Notes: generated from the sequence alone by a model not told the origin. A stretch of DNA of 64,000 bases from Undaria pinnatifida (GCA_012845835.1 JABAKD010000014.1:5987396-6051395), one strand, 5' to 3'. Numbered from the stretch's first letter, positions 40,255-53,454 are shown. Numbers and translations are program-made.

Positions 40255-41922
40255 GGGCAGACAACAGAAAGCGGTATATTGCCACCGTTCCGCGCCACCT
40301 TGCGGTACAGAAGAATACACCTAGGTTTTTCATCCCGATCCGCGACGCTGATTGGTCAACTCAGCCTCGTACCGAGTTTTGACACCAAGTCCTTGAGGTA
40401 CATCATACCGCGGCTTCTCAACTCGGCCGTCACCGTTTCCTGACGCGACCCAAAACGCTTTCTGTCGCAAAATACACCATGCGGTGGACCGACTTTGCCC
40501 CGGACTCTTCACGGCCCATAGCTATTCAATTTCCGACCGAATCTCAACCATGAGGCACAACGTCACGTCGCATCCATAGAACGACCCGCTTTCATATTCC
40601 TTCATATATTTCGGATTCCTTCAGAGATACGGATACATCTACCCCAATAATGAATCTCACTTTTTTGACACTCAACAACCCATCTTTTCCTCCCTCGGCA
40701 AAACGCTTCGAAGCCGTAGCATGCATACATACATACCTCTTGTTCCTTCGGCTAAAACAAACCTACCCGACCATGTCTGTGTCGGTAGACTGACTTCCTG
40801 ACTACAAGACTGCAGGTAGAAGGCTATGTCCGAGACTATATTGTAATATACTCCCGATATTCTCAAGGACCATATGATATTTCAATAATTAATTGTCGAA
40901 AGCCGTTGTTTCGTACATAACCAGCAGTGTACGACCACACAGGTAACGCCACCACTCAATAACCTCTTTTTGTTTAGTAGGTATTAGGGTATCGGTAGTG
41001 AGTGTTTTATAGGTTATTTTCCGGGCATCTGAAGTGTGCCCAACCGAGCTTTTGAATACCAAGTTGAAGTGTTGGCGTCTTCTCCTTGCGTGGATCTCAC
41101 CAAATTGTGGTGTACGAACTCGCAAGGCGGACGGCTGACGTCATCGGGTGTATGTGTGGGCCAACAAGGTCGACCGTCGTGCGTGTGTAGCGGGACTGTC
41201 ACTCCCTTTTTGTCCCTTTGCCTCAGCCTTTTCCCCGTCATCCATACATATCTAACTCAATACTGGAGCTTGTCCTGTGACCACGGACTTGATTATGCGA
41301 GTTAATGTGAGAACAACAACAACAATAACAACAACAGCAACAACAACAACAACAACAACAACGACGACAACAACAACAACAACAACAACAATAACAACAA
41401 CAACAAGAATAACAACAACAACAACAACAACAATAACAACAACAACAACAACAACTATAACACGCGTACGTGGTGTGCGCGAGCTACGTATGGTACGAGC
41501 TATGTATGGTTGAGCAGCCCTTCGTGCTGTGTGCGGAAGGGGTGTTGCAATGATTGCCCTGAGGGGATCCGAAGTATGAAGGAATATGAAAGCGGGTCGT
41601 TCTATGGATGCTATTTGACGTTGTGCCCATGGTTGAGATTCGATCGGAAATTGAAAGGCTATGGGCCGTGAAGAGCCTGTGGCAAAGTCGGTCGGCATGG
41701 TGCACTTTGCGACAGAAAGCGTTATGGGTCGCGTCAGGAAACGGTGACGGCCGAGTTGAGAAGCCGCGGTACGATGTACCTCAAGGAGTTGGTGTCAAAA
41801 CCCGGTACGAGGCTGAGTCGACCAATCAGCCTCGCGGATCGGGGTCAAAAACCTAGGTGTATTCTGCTGTACCGCACGGTGGCGCGGAATGATAGCGGTA
41901 TACCGCTTTCTGTCGTCTGCCC
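40255..41922. mobile_element. foldback element with arms of about 370 bp
   Basis: 40255-40626 and 41559-41922 are inverted copies of each other (outer ends GGGCAGACAACAGAAAGCGG and its complement), about 85-90% identical by eye. The 0.93 kb between them has no transposase frame and contains a retroposon tail with an AAC microsatellite (41263-41459). Long arms suggest a Mutator-like or foldback non-autonomous element; no clear target duplication was found. Confidence 0.75.
41263..41459 (+). mobile_element. retroposon 3' end with long (AAC)n tail
   Basis: The sequence from TACTGGAGCTTGTCCTG to GTTAATGTGAGAAC matches 20298-20349, then about 145 bp of AAC with ACG and AAT interruptions follow. 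The poly-Thr and poly-Val frames over the run are not genes. Confidence 0.6.
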
Positions 41923-42108
41923 TAATATAAAAATATAAGGGGGTAGAATAATAGAGCTCACTGCAGCCAGGAGGCCCAGGAAATAAAAGAAAACCCGCGA
42001 ACGTCTATAATGATACCGTAAGATGGTTTGCCGAAGTCATGTCGAAGGAGAAATCGAAATAAAAGACGCGTGAGCTACGATAGAGGTACGCGCAAACCTA
42101 TTTTTTCC

Positions 42109-42252
42109 CGAGTAAAATCGGGTTTCCAGAAAATGAGACATCGATGGTACGGAGGTGGCTCCATGATTTGGAACCGGTGAATTACTTGGAGAATCTAGGC
42201 CACATCGATCATTGTGCATGTTTCCCACGAACCCAAAGCCAGAGAACATACG
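42109..42252. repeat. 140-bp segment shared with 53830-53972
   Basis: AGTAAAATCGGGTTTCCAGA to CCAAAGCCAGAGAACATA, nearly identical in both places and in the same orientation. It is preceded by a partial MITE end (GACGCGTGAGCTACGATAGA, 42066). In the 53-kb copy it is part of a longer open frame. Confidence 0.8.
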
Positions 42253-43480
42253 TACGTTGAAGGAGAAATACTGAGGATACGAGGAGATTGTCGTCCGCGT
42301 CGTCCCAGGCGGCTCGGTCGTTGGGACTGACTGCCGCCGCTCTAGCCGTGAAGTGGACTTCGCGGACTCCCCGTTTCGCACAATTCCAAATACAAACCAG
42401 CACCAATACGACAGCTTTCTTCGGAGCAGGAAGGAGCACAAGACCCAAGCAACTTGGGGAGCCGCGTGTATGGGACTTATCTCGGGGGCTAAACTCCGTG
42501 GCGTGAACTGGCGTGGACTGTGACATGAGTACCCAGGCGGGGCTCGCAGGTTTGCTTGCCTCCGTTTACGCAGTAAAACCCACTCGTAGAGGTCTTAAGG
42601 CGTTATGATCGCACTGAAATATGGGAGAAAGCTGACATGGGTGGATGCGACCAGATGGACAGCTTGGAGAAGAAGTAGACAAACCAGTTATCCTTCGAGC
42701 TACAACTGACATGTAGCTGACGTTTTCGCACGCACCTCGTACAGCAGTACTACCGTATGCATATACCAGGTATGCAGCAGGATTCCCACCAGCAGATTGA
42801 GCACACCACCGATGAATAATAGCAGTCGTTTCCCGTGGCCTCTGCTGTGCCGAGCAACTGTTTCAGAATCTGTTGCGTCGCTCTTCGAGTGCTGTTAATG
42901 GCACTGCTTCTTCTATCTACTCATAAATATGTAGTTTCACGAACAGAAAAGAGGCCTTCGGACAAGTAGTCGGCATGGGGGTTGGTCGGGCGCGGTATTA
43001 CACTACAACGTACGAACAACTGCCCCGTAGTGCGTGCTTACCACAGCAGCCAGGGATATCGGGTGTTTTGACCCTCTCTATACCAGGTATACCCTAGAAT
43101 GCCCAGCGCACAACGAACGTACCGGTACTGCTGTACATGGTGTTGGGCCCTTCCACAACAAGATCGTAGAGCAAGTCAACCCGAATCAGACGTGTTTCCA
43201 TGATTTGAGATCCGATAATACAAGAAATATGACATCGCCCCTCAGAAGCATTGTTTTCGTCAGGATAGTCCGTAGGCTGCGGGACCTATACTATAGCCAG
43301 GCCGCCAGGCGAAAGGCGTTGTCTGGGGGGCGTGGGTTGCATGGTACCCTGTCCTGTGCCCTACGAGTATTGCACCAGGATAAACGGCCCTAGCTACGAG
43401 TTTAGGCACCAGGATACGACGTACCAGAGGCTGCTGGGATGCACGATTCGATGTGGACATCTTTAGTTCCACATATATCT
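42253..43480. other. no gene recognised
   Basis: 1.2 kb without recognisable domains or repeats, apart from short frames of unremarkable composition. Confidence 0.4.
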
Positions 43481-43489
43481 GGTACCTTC

Positions 43490-44060
43490 CATTTATGTTG
43501 TTTTATTTCCTTGTTTCGGAAACAATCAGCAGTACCAACCTCGGTACTTGTATGTATCCGAAGAGACTACGCCTTACACTTCAGCCAAGTACCAAGCACG
43601 GCTGTACGGGATGTGGTGTCCCGATATTATTTTGCCTATTTTGTATGATCTGCTATATCCAGCCACACCCCATGCCTGATGAGTAGTACCAGGATCCGTG
43701 CTACTGAGGTAGTTTTGCGCATGATATTGCTGGTATTTCGTGTATGATATGGAACAATACTCGGGGCTTCTGCGTGGTAACTCCTGATGTAGGTTGTGGC
43801 TTATGATTGACCACGCCCTGTTGCTTTGCTGGTGGCTAGCTGCTGATGTACGTTGTGCTGATCGCGGTTGATATATCGCTCTTGTTTTGGAAACGATTTG
43901 CAGTACCAACCTCGGTACTTGTACAACCTCGATACTTGTGCTTATCTGATTAGACCACGCCTCACCCTTCACCTAAGTACAAAGCACGGCTATACAGCAG
44001 TGTGACGTGTTGCCGATGTCATTTTGTTTATTTTACATGATCTGCTCGCTAGTAGCTGCT
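43490..44060. repeat. direct duplication leading into the satellite
   Basis: About 43505-43660 and 43885-44045 match (GCAGTACCAACCTCGGTACT, CAAGTAC or AAGTACC, CACGGCT, TATTTTRYATGATCTGCT). The second unit already carries GATCGCGGTTGATATATCGC, the satellite core. Confidence 0.7.
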
Positions 44061-44079
44061 GCCATACGCTTTGCTGATC

Positions 44080-47000
44080 GCCGGTGATTTACCGCTCTGA
44101 TCGATGGGGTTGTGTGGTCTAGGCGAGCGTTCGGCTCTGCTGCCCATTGTTGATATACGGACGTGCTGGCTATGTTACACATGTCTGCGGGGCGGTGCCT
44201 GAGAAAAGTTTGCTGTGCTGATTGCTGTTGATATAGTCCCAGCTGCGCCAGATGAACTTTCCGTTCGCTGATCGCAGTTGATAGACCGAGCTGGTTATAT
44301 ACAGCTGCGCCGGATATGCTTTTGCTTTGCTGATACACCACCCTGGTCGACACCGCTGCGCCCGACATGCTATAGCTTGATTGGTGTAGATACCGCTGCG
44401 TCAGACATGATTCCGCTTTCATCGCGGTTGATAGAGTGTGCGTCAGACATGATTTCGCTTCGATAACGGTTGATAGAGTGCGCTGGTGATATGCTGCGCC
44501 AGAGATACTTTTGCTTTGCTGATCGCGGTTGATACACCGCCCAGGTCGACACGGCTGTATCGTCCAGAAGTGCTGTCGCTTTATTTATTTTTAATTATTG
44601 CTGTTGATATACAGCTATACCGCGCTGGTGATATACAGCTGCGCCAGAGATGCTTTTGCTTTGCTGTTCGCGGTTGAGGCACCGCCCAGGTCGACACGGC
44701 TGTGTCGACCAGAAGTGCTTTCGCTTTCGTTTTTGATTGCTGTTGATATACAGCTTTCGCGGTCGATATACCGCCCTGGTCAACACGGCTGTTTGGTCTA
44801 GGAATGCTTTCGCTTTTATTTCCGATGGCTGTTGATTACAGCTATACCGCGCTGGTGATATACAGCTGCGCCGGTTATGCTCTTGCTTTGCTGATAGCGG
44901 TTGATATACCGCCCAGGAGGACACGGCTGTGTCGTTCAAAAGTGCTTTCGCCATAATTTTCGATTGCTGTTGATATACGGCTCAGATATGCTTTTGCTTT
45001 GCTGATCGCGGTTGATATACCGCGCTGGTGATATACACTTGCGCCAGATATATTTTTGCTTTGCTGATCGCGGTTGATACCGCCCGGGTCGACATGATTG
45101 TGTCATCCAGAAATGCTCTCGCTTTCGATTTTGATGGCTGTTGACATACAGCTACACCGCGCTGGTGATATACAGCTGCGCCGGTTATGCTTTTGCTTTG
45201 CTGATCGCGGTTGATACACCGCCAAGATCGACACGGCTGTGCCGTCCCGAAGTGCTTTCGCTTTAGTTTTTATTGCTGTTGATATACAGCTATACCGCGC
45301 TGGTGATATACAGCTGCGCCAGAGATGCTTTTGCTTTGCTGATCGCGGTTGATACACCGCCCAGGTCGACACGGCTGTGTCGACCAGAAGTGCTTTCGCT
45401 TCAGTTTTGATTGCGGTTGATAATACAGCTCGCGCCATTGATACACCGCCCTGGTCGACACGGCTGTGTCGTCCAGAAGTGCTTTCACTTTAGGTTTATT
45501 TATTGCTGTTGATATACAGCTATACCTCGCTAGTGATATACAGCTGCGCCACAGATGATTTCGCTTTGCTGATCGCGGTTGATACACCGCCAAGATCGAC
45601 ACGGTTGTGTCGATCAGAAGTGCTTCCGCTTTAGTTTTTATTGCTGTTGATATACAGCTATACCGCGCTGGCGATATACAGCTGCGCCAGAGATGCTTTT
45701 GCTTTGCTGATCGCGGTTGATACAGCGCCCAGGTCGACACGGCTGTGTCGACCAGAAGTGCTTTCGCTTCAGTTTTGATTGGGGTTGATAATACAGCTCG
45801 CGCCATTGATACACCGCCCTGGTCGACACGGCTGTGTCGTCCAGAAGTGCTTTCACTTTAGGTTTATTTATTGCTGTTGATATACAGCTATACCTCGCTG
45901 GTGATGTACAGCTGCGCCACAGATGATTTCGCTTTGCTGATCGCGGTCGATACACCGCCCAGATCGACACGGTTGTGTCGATCAGAAGTGCTTTTGCTTC
46001 AGTTTTTATTGCTGTTGATATACAGCTTTCGCGGTTGATATACTGCCCTGGTCAACACGACTGCGTCGTCCAGAAGCGCTGTTGCTTGAGTTTTTGATTG
46101 CTGTTGATAAACAGCTATACCGCGCTGGTGTATACAGCTGCGCCAGAGATGCTTTTGCTTTGCTGTTCGCGGTTGAGACACCGCCCAGGTCGACGCGGCT
46201 GTGTCAACCAAAAGTGCTTTCGCTTTCGTTTTTCGATTGCTGTTGATATACAGCTTTCGCGGTCGATATGTGGTCCAGAAATGCTTTCACTTTTATTTCT
46301 GATGGCTGTTGATGTACAGCGACATCGCGCTGGTGATATACAGCTTCGCCGGGTATGCTGATAGCGGTTAATATACCGCACTGGTCGAAACGCTGTGTCG
46401 TCCAGAAGTGCTTTCGCCATAATGTTCGATTGCTGTTGATATACAGCTCAGATATGCTTTCGCATGATGGCGGTTGATGAACAGCTGCGCCAGATATGTT
46501 TTTGCTTCGCTGATCGCGGTTGATACCGCCCTGGTCGACATGGCTGTGTCATCCAGAAGTGCTTTCGCTTTCGATTTTGATGGCTGTTGATATACAGCTA
46601 CACCGCGCTAGCGATATACAGCTGCGCCAGAGATGTCTTTGCTGTGCTGATTGCGGCTAATACACTGCCCAGGTCGACACGGCTGTGTCGACGAGAAGTG
46701 CTTTCTATTCAGTCTTCTGATCGCTGTTGACATACAGCTCTCGTGGTTAATATACCGCCCAGGTCGACACGGCTGTGTCGTCCAGAAGTGCTTTCGCTTT
46801 AATTTGATGGCTGTTGGTATACAGCTACAGTGCGATGGTGACATACAGCTGCACCAGAGATGTTTTTGCTTTGCTGATCGCGGTTGATACACCGCCCAGG
46901 TCGACACGGCTGTGTCGACCAGAAGTGCTTACGCTTTCGTTTTTGATTGCTATTTTTATACAGCTCTCGCGGTTAATATACCGCCCAGGTCGACACGAAT

Positions 47001-49420
47001 GTGTCGTCTAGACGTGCGTTCGCTTTGGTTTTTGATGGCTACTGATTTACAGCTATGCCGCGCTCATGATTTACAGTTGCGCCGGTTATGCTCTTGCTGA
47101 TAGCGGTTTATTTACCGCCCTGGTCGACGCCGCTATGTCGTCCAGAAGCGCTTTCACTCTAGACTTTGATTGCTGTTTATATACAGCTCAGATATGCTTT
47201 TGCTTTGCTGATCGCGGTTGATATACAGCTGCGCCAGATATGTTTTTCTTTGCTGATCGCGGTTGATACCGCCCTCGTCGACATGGCTGTGTCATCCAGA
47301 AGTGCTTTCGCTTTCGATTTGGACGCTGTTGTATGCAGCTATACTGCCCTGGTGACATGCAGCTGCACCAGATATGCCTTAGCTCTGCTGATCGCGGTTG
47401 ATATTCGGCGGTGGTGAAATATAGCTGCGCCAGATATGCTCTTGTTTTGCTGATCGTGGTTGATATACCGCTCTGGTCGACACGGCTGCATCTTTTAGTA
47501 GTGCTTTCGCTTCAGGTTTTTATTGCTGCTGATTTGCAACTGCACCACGCTGTTGATATACATCTGCGCCAGATATGTTTGTGCTTTGCTGATCGCGGTT
47601 GATATATTGCTCGACACGGCCGTGTCGTCCGGAACGGCTTCGCTTCAAGTTTTTGATTCCTGTTGACGTACAGCTATACCGCGCTGGTGACATACATCTG
47701 CGCCAGATATATTTTTCTTGCGGCTGATCGCGGATGATATACCGCTCTGGTCGACACGGCTGTATCGTCCAAAACGGCATCGCTTTAAGCTTTCGATGGC
47801 TCTTGATATACAGCTGCGCTAGATATGCTTCCGCTATGCTGATTGCGATTGATGTTCCGCGCTGTTGATTTACAGCTGCACTCTGGCTGCCACGGGTGTG
47901 TCGTCCAGAGCGGCTTCGCTTTAAGTTTTTGATTGCTGTTGACATACAGCTATACCGCGCTGGTGACATACATCTGCGCCAGATATGTTTCTTGCTGCTG
48001 ATCGCGGTTGATCTATCGACCTGGTCGACACGGCTGCGTCGTCCAGAACGGTTTCGCTTTAAGCTTTGATGGCTGTTGATATATAGCTGCGCCAGATATA
48101 TATGCTTCCGCTGTGCGGATAGCGGTTGATGTTCCGCGCTGTTGATGTACAATTGTGCCAGATACTTTTTCCCTTTGCTGATTGCGGTTGGTATACCGTG
48201 GTGTTGATATACAGCTGCGCCGGGTATGCTTTTGCTTCGCTGATCGCGGTTGATATACCGCGCTGGTCGGCACGGCCGTGTCGCCCAGCGGTACTTTCGC
48301 TTAGTATTGTGATTGCTGTGGATATACGGCTGCGCCAGATATGCTTTCGCGTTGATGACCGTGATTAATATACCGCGCTGGTGATATACAGCTGCGCCAG
48401 ATATGCTTTTACTTTACTGAACGCGGTTGATATACCACGCTGGTGATATACAGTTGCTCCATATATGCCTTTGCTTTGCTGATCGCGGTTGATTTACTGC
48501 CCTCGTCGGCTGCGTCGCCGAGCAGGGCTTTCGCTTAAAGTTTTGATTGCTGTTGATACACAGCTATACCGCGCTGGTGGTGATATACGGCTGTGCCAGA
48601 TAGTGCTAGATATGCTTCGCTTCGCTGATCGCAGTTGATATACGGCGCTGGTGATACGCAGTCGCTAAATAGGCATTTGCTTGGCTAATCTCGCAGGTGA
48701 TTATACGGCTGTGCCAGATAGTGCTAGATATGCTTCGCTTCGCTGATCGCATTTGATATACCGCGCTGGTGATACGCAGTTGCGCTAAATAGGCATTTGC
48801 TTGGCTAATCTCGCAGTTGATATTCCACCCTGGTCGACACGGCTGCATCGTCCAGAAGTGCTTTCGCTTTAGGTTTTGATTGCTGTTCATATCCAGCTAT
48901 ACCGCGCTAGTGATATACAGCGCCAGACATGCTTTTGCTTGATCGCGGTTGATACACCACTTTGGTCGACACGGTTGTGTCGTCCAGAAGGGATTTCGCT
49001 TCAGTTTTCTGCTGTTGAATCCGGCGCGCCAGACATTATTTTGCGTTGCTGATCGCGGTTTAAATACAGCGGCACCAAATGCGTTTTGCGTTGCTGATTG
49101 CGGTTGATTTACGGCGCCGGTGATAACAGCTGTGTCATATATGCCTTTGGTTTGCTGGTCGCGGTGAATATACCGCTCTGGCAGTCACGACCGTGTCGTC
49201 CAGCAGGGCTGTCGCTTTGGTGTCCTAACCGCTGTTAATGTATAGTTGCGACAGTATGTTTTCGCTTGGCTGATCGCGGTTGATACACCGCACTTTGATA
49301 TGCAGCTGTGCCAGATATACTTTCTTTCTGTGGATCGCAGTTGATATACCGCTCTGCTCGACACGGCGGTGTGGCCCAGAAGTGATTTCGCTTTCCTGAT
49401 CGTAGTTGATATATGACTGG
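44080..49420. repeat. hairpin satellite: degenerate monomers of about 45 bp, higher-order unit of about 138 bp
   Basis: The consensus higher-order unit has three related parts: GCTGTTGATATACAGC plus TATACCGCG; CTGGTGATATACAGCTGCGC plus CAGATATGCTTTTGCTTTGC; and GCGGTTGATATACCGC plus a GTCGACACGGCTGTGTCGAC block and AGAAGTGCTTTCGCTTT. Most parts form a 4-6 bp stem around a TTGATATA-like loop, and the third has a further 8-9 bp hairpin. A larger block of about 370 bp is itself duplicated (about 45418 and 45785). Because the unit is a multiple of three, minus-strand frames stay open for up to 210 codons, but these have no features of a protein. Divergence rises toward the right. Confidence 0.85.
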
Positions 49421-52400
49421 ATTAGTTGTGTTTTCGCGTTGCCGATTGGTTATGCCGCAGTGGGGACATACATACTTCATGGCCGGCTGGGCCATACGTG
49501 CTTTCGCTGTGCTGATCACCATGGATGTACGGCTATGCCAGATATGCTTTCTCGCTGCTGACCGTGGTTACATCGCCCTGGTCGACACGACTGTGTCGTC
49601 CAGCAGCGTTTTGGATTTGCTGCTCGGGGTTGATATGCGGCTGTGCCTTTTGTACTTTCGCTTCGCAAAAATCGCGGGCGCGGGTGTGCCTGATGGAATT
49701 GGTTTTGCCGATCGCTGTTGATATACAGGGGTCGCAGATATCCTTTCGGTTTGCGGATCGCGGGGATCTACCGCTCTGGTCGACACGGTTGTGGCGTCTT
49801 GAATGGCCTTCGCTTTGCTGTTTGTTGACATACGACTGGGCTGGGCGTATTTTGCTTTGACGATACGCGTCTAGGCGATCTCGCTGGGCCGATTGCGGTT
49901 GATGTGCCGCCCTGGTCGACTGATCGCGGTTAATGTACCGCCCTGGTCGACACGGCTGCGTCGTCCAGCAGTGCATCTGCTTCCTTGCTCACGGTTGACA
50001 CACGGCTGGGTTAGTTGTATTTTGCTGTGCTGATTAGTTAGGCCGCTCATTGACATGGTGGTATTACGGTCGCTATCGGTTGCTATTGCTTCGCTCCTCG
50101 CTAGCACTATATCGCTTCCATAGGCACGGCGGTGCCAGCGGGAACTGCGTCGCTGACCTCGGCACGGCAGTACCAGCGGTTTTTGTTCCGCTGGCCTCAG
50201 TACGTTGAGCTGCTCCCTCGCTGGTCGCTGGTTGGGTGTAGTGGATATACCACCATCGCTGGATCGGCTTTGCCGGGGATATGTTGTCTTGCCAGTTGCT
50301 GAGGTACACAGATGGTTCGGCTGTCTTCATTGCCGCGGCTGAGATACAGCTATGGCTGACATGGGTCAGCGTTGCGACCGCTATACCACTCGTTACTGTT
50401 GATATACACTTCATGCTGACGCAGTTTAATCAGAGGCGACTGCGTGTGTCGCGGGTTGCGGGGTTACACAGCTGGGTTGGTGTGCTGACAACGTCGTTGC
50501 AGTCGATACGGCATATATCTCGGATGCCTATGCCGCTGCTCCCTTGTCTTCTCACCGACGCGCGCGGGTTACGGTTTAATAATGGGCGGGGTTACCATGT
50601 GGCAGGTTAACCCGCTTCTGCTGCGAGAGATAGAGACTTTGCAAAACAAGATCGGAACGAACTCATGGTCTAACTTCGCTGGTTGCTGGTTGGTTGCGGT
50701 TGACACACGTGTCTTGCTGGTTGCTGTGTTCATCCAGATGCTGACGATTATCTTCGTGCCGCTACTGCTTCACGGGTCGCGATTGAGACACAGTTGTTGC
50801 TGACATGGGTCAGGGTGGCGACCGCTATACCGACCGCTATACCGACCGCTATACCGACTGCTATACCGACCGCTATACCGACCGCTATACCGACCGCTGT
50901 ACCGCTCTTTACTGTGAATATACAGTTCATGCTGACGCAGTTTCATCAGGGATGGCTGCACGTTTCGCTTGTTGCGGCGGTTACACAGCTGCCGTTGACG
51001 CGCAGATCGAACAGTTATCACTGGCTCGGCTGCACCAGATGCTTTTGCTTTGCGGATTGCTGTGGGTACTAATACCCCCTTTGGGACTTCGGAAGCAACG
51101 CTGACGAATATAACTGGCAATTTCAGGGTCAGCCACACGACGTTACACGGGGTGCTAGCTTAAGGAGTGGGGATTTTCATGTTCGACTCCCACGCAAGAA
51201 GCTGCGCGATACGCGCGTAGCATGAAACACCGTGTGCTGCGCACTCATGCTATGACAATGACCGCCTTTCTTACTTGTTTTATCGCTATGCGTGGGTTCC
51301 GAAAGGGGTAATGTCGGTATTAATGTGGATATACAGCTGTCGCTGACACACGGCTGTGTGGATATGCAATCATCATCGGCACTGTTGTGCCAGAGATGGT
51401 TTCACTTTGCTGATCACTGTTGATATACAGCTGTGCCAAAAGTGCTTTCGCTTTGCGGGTCGCTGCTAACATACAGCTATTGCCCACACGGATGTGTTGC
51501 CGCTGTTGCCTTGCTAGTCGCCGTTGATAGTCGTTGATCACTGTCGCTGTTGATATACAGCGGTTGATGGCACGGCTGTCATATTGGTTGTTGCGTCGCT
51601 GATTGCTGTTATACGACGATCTCCGGCGCGGGCTATTGACTGTTGGTTCGCTGATCCATGTTGGTATACAACAATCTCCGGCGCGGCCGTGTCGGAGCTG
51701 CTTTGTGTGACTGCTGACGTGGCTAGGGTATGGTTGCTGTGGCTTCGCTAGTCGCTGTCGGTATACATCAATCACGGGCACGGTTGTGCCAGAGGCTCTA
51801 CTTCGCTGACCTCGGCGTGGCAGTGCCAGGGGCTTCTGGTTGGCGGATCTCGGCCCGGCGGTGCTGGAGGCTTTGGTTTTGCTGACCTCTAAAGATATAC
51901 AGCTATGACTGGCACGGCAGTGTTATCTCTGGGCCGCTGCAGTTGATTTGCTTGTCGCTGATGATAGTTTCTGGGTGCTGTCAATATATAAAAGCTATCG
52001 ATTAAACGACTGTGTCCATACATAATGGCCGCTGCTTCTTGGATTGAGGTTGTTATACCATCATCGCTAGCACGGCGGTGCCGGAGATGCTTTTGCCTAG
52101 CTGATTGCTGATGTCAAACAGATACTGACGTCTGTCTTCGTCGCCGCTGTTGCTTCGCAAGTCGCGGTTGACAGACAGTTATGGCTGACATGGGGTCAGA
52201 GTTGCGACCGCTATACCGCTTGTTACTCGGTTAATATGCATGTAATGCTTGCGCAGTTTTATCAGAGGTGATAGTGTGTATCGCTGGTGACAGTAAGTAC
52301 ACATCTATGGTTGATGTGCTGACAACGTGGTTGCAGTCGACACTGCATACATTTCAACGGATACCGAGACGGCTGCCCCCATATCTTCCTACCTACGCGC

Positions 52401-52480
52401 GGGGGCTACGGTTTGATAACGGGCGGGTGTCGCGGTGTGGCGGGTAGACCCGCTGCTGCTGCGAGGACTCGACACGCTGA
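49420..52480. repeat. diverged right flank of the satellite with segmental duplications
   Basis: The TGATATACAGC and GCTTTCGCTTTGC motifs continue at lower density. A segment of about 310 bp (GGCTGACATGGGTCAGCGTT, TGCTGACGCAGTTTAATCAG, CGCGCGGGTTACGGTTT, AACCCGCTTCTGCTGCGAG) occurs at about 50343-50635 and 52170-52475, and partly at 50790-51000. Confidence 0.7.
50819..50903. repeat. 12-bp minisatellite, about seven units
   Basis: GACCGCTATACC repeated head to tail inside one of the duplicated segments, where the sister copies (near 50378 and 52208) have a single GACCGCTATACC. A local expansion. Confidence 0.92.
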
Positions 52481-52489
52481 ATACAGCTC

Positions 52490-53160
52490 ATCCACAACCC
52501 AGTACGGCTACCTTTCGACCGCCCCATCCCCGGGTCCCTCTCCACGAGAATTGGGCGTACATTCACCGGCAGGGTGTACGCCGCGACGAGTGGGTACGCG
52601 CATCGCTGGCCCAGCGGCCCCCAACCCCCCCCGATCTGGGCGCCGCGGGGAAAAGCACGCAACGCCCGCGTGCCAGGGGAGTTGGAGGTCGGGACGGGGT
52701 CGGGGTCGCCGGGGAGGCGGCGACCGCGGCGTACTCGCCTCTCCTGCCATTCCGCCGCCCGCCCCCGGTCCGCCCGGACGATAGCTGAGCGGGCTGACTA
52801 TAAACCTCGGTTGCAGGCCCTGTTTATTTTTCCTTTTTATTTATTTATTTATTTTTTCGCTAGCTACTGATAGTATCGCAGACACATGCGTGACTTATGG
52901 CAGCTATTCCTATTCCGTTACATCTTAATTTCGCTGTTAGGTTATGGTAGGTAGGAGTGGCCAGGAGTCGCGCTGTTAGTGTCTGTCCTACCGTCAGGTT
53001 TTCTCGATGGATTGGCTGGACACACAGCATCACTTCGACGCTCGCTTAGTTGTTTATCAGAACAAGGGACGTGAAATGTTTGCCCCCCGTTTCTAACGTA
53101 CTATGCTGTGTATTGACATTCAGATAGTCTTGTATTGGCATTCGCGGTAGGTGGGCGCGG
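52490..53160. other. GC-rich then AT-rich intergenic DNA, no gene recognised
   Basis: 52490-52800 is strongly GC-rich with C and G runs and yields Pro/Arg/Gly-rich frames on both strands. 52830-52860 is a TTTA run. Nothing recognisable. Confidence 0.4.
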
Positions 53161-53205
53161 ATGAATGGCTCCGGCACCTAGATCATCGCCAGACTGGCGT
53201 GCGGC

Positions 53206-53454
53206 CTATTCTACCCTCAATTCCACAGCTTTCCGCCGACGAACATCGGTGGGGGGGACACATGGGCGATTCTCAACCACTCGCCCACATTGCCTGTTTG
53301 GGCAGACGTATTTAGGGACCCGATGCAATGGCCGATCCGACGGTGGTCGTGGCATGCCCCGGCGTAGGACGCCGGCGCGGGGGGAAGCGCGTTTGTGCCG
53401 GGTTTCGTGCGCAAACACGAAGCGGTTGGGGACGAACTCGTCCTGCAGGAACAC
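53206..53454 (-). other. short frame with zinc-ribbon-like start (weak)
   Basis: An 82-codon frame contains PKYVCPNRQCGRVVENRPC followed by PPTDVRRRKAVELR. A CxxxxC pair before a basic stretch and a VEL/VDL end recalls zinc-ribbon domains found beside transposases in algal and animal genomes. Too short and weak to assign; possibly a remnant. Confidence 0.2.

Noticed and set aside
41277-41698. Poly-Thr and poly-Val frames
   Set aside because: Direct translations of the AAC microsatellite on the two strands.
45270-48152. Long minus-strand frames (up to 210 codons) in the satellite, resembling a repeat protein
   Set aside because: They stay open only because the 138-bp unit is a multiple of three. 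Similar open frames exist on the other strand, and the sequence has no hydrophobic core, domain or start conserved between blocks.
50819-50903. Possible CRISPR-like array
   Set aside because: The 12-bp units are head to tail without spacers. It is an ordinary minisatellite in eukaryotic DNA.
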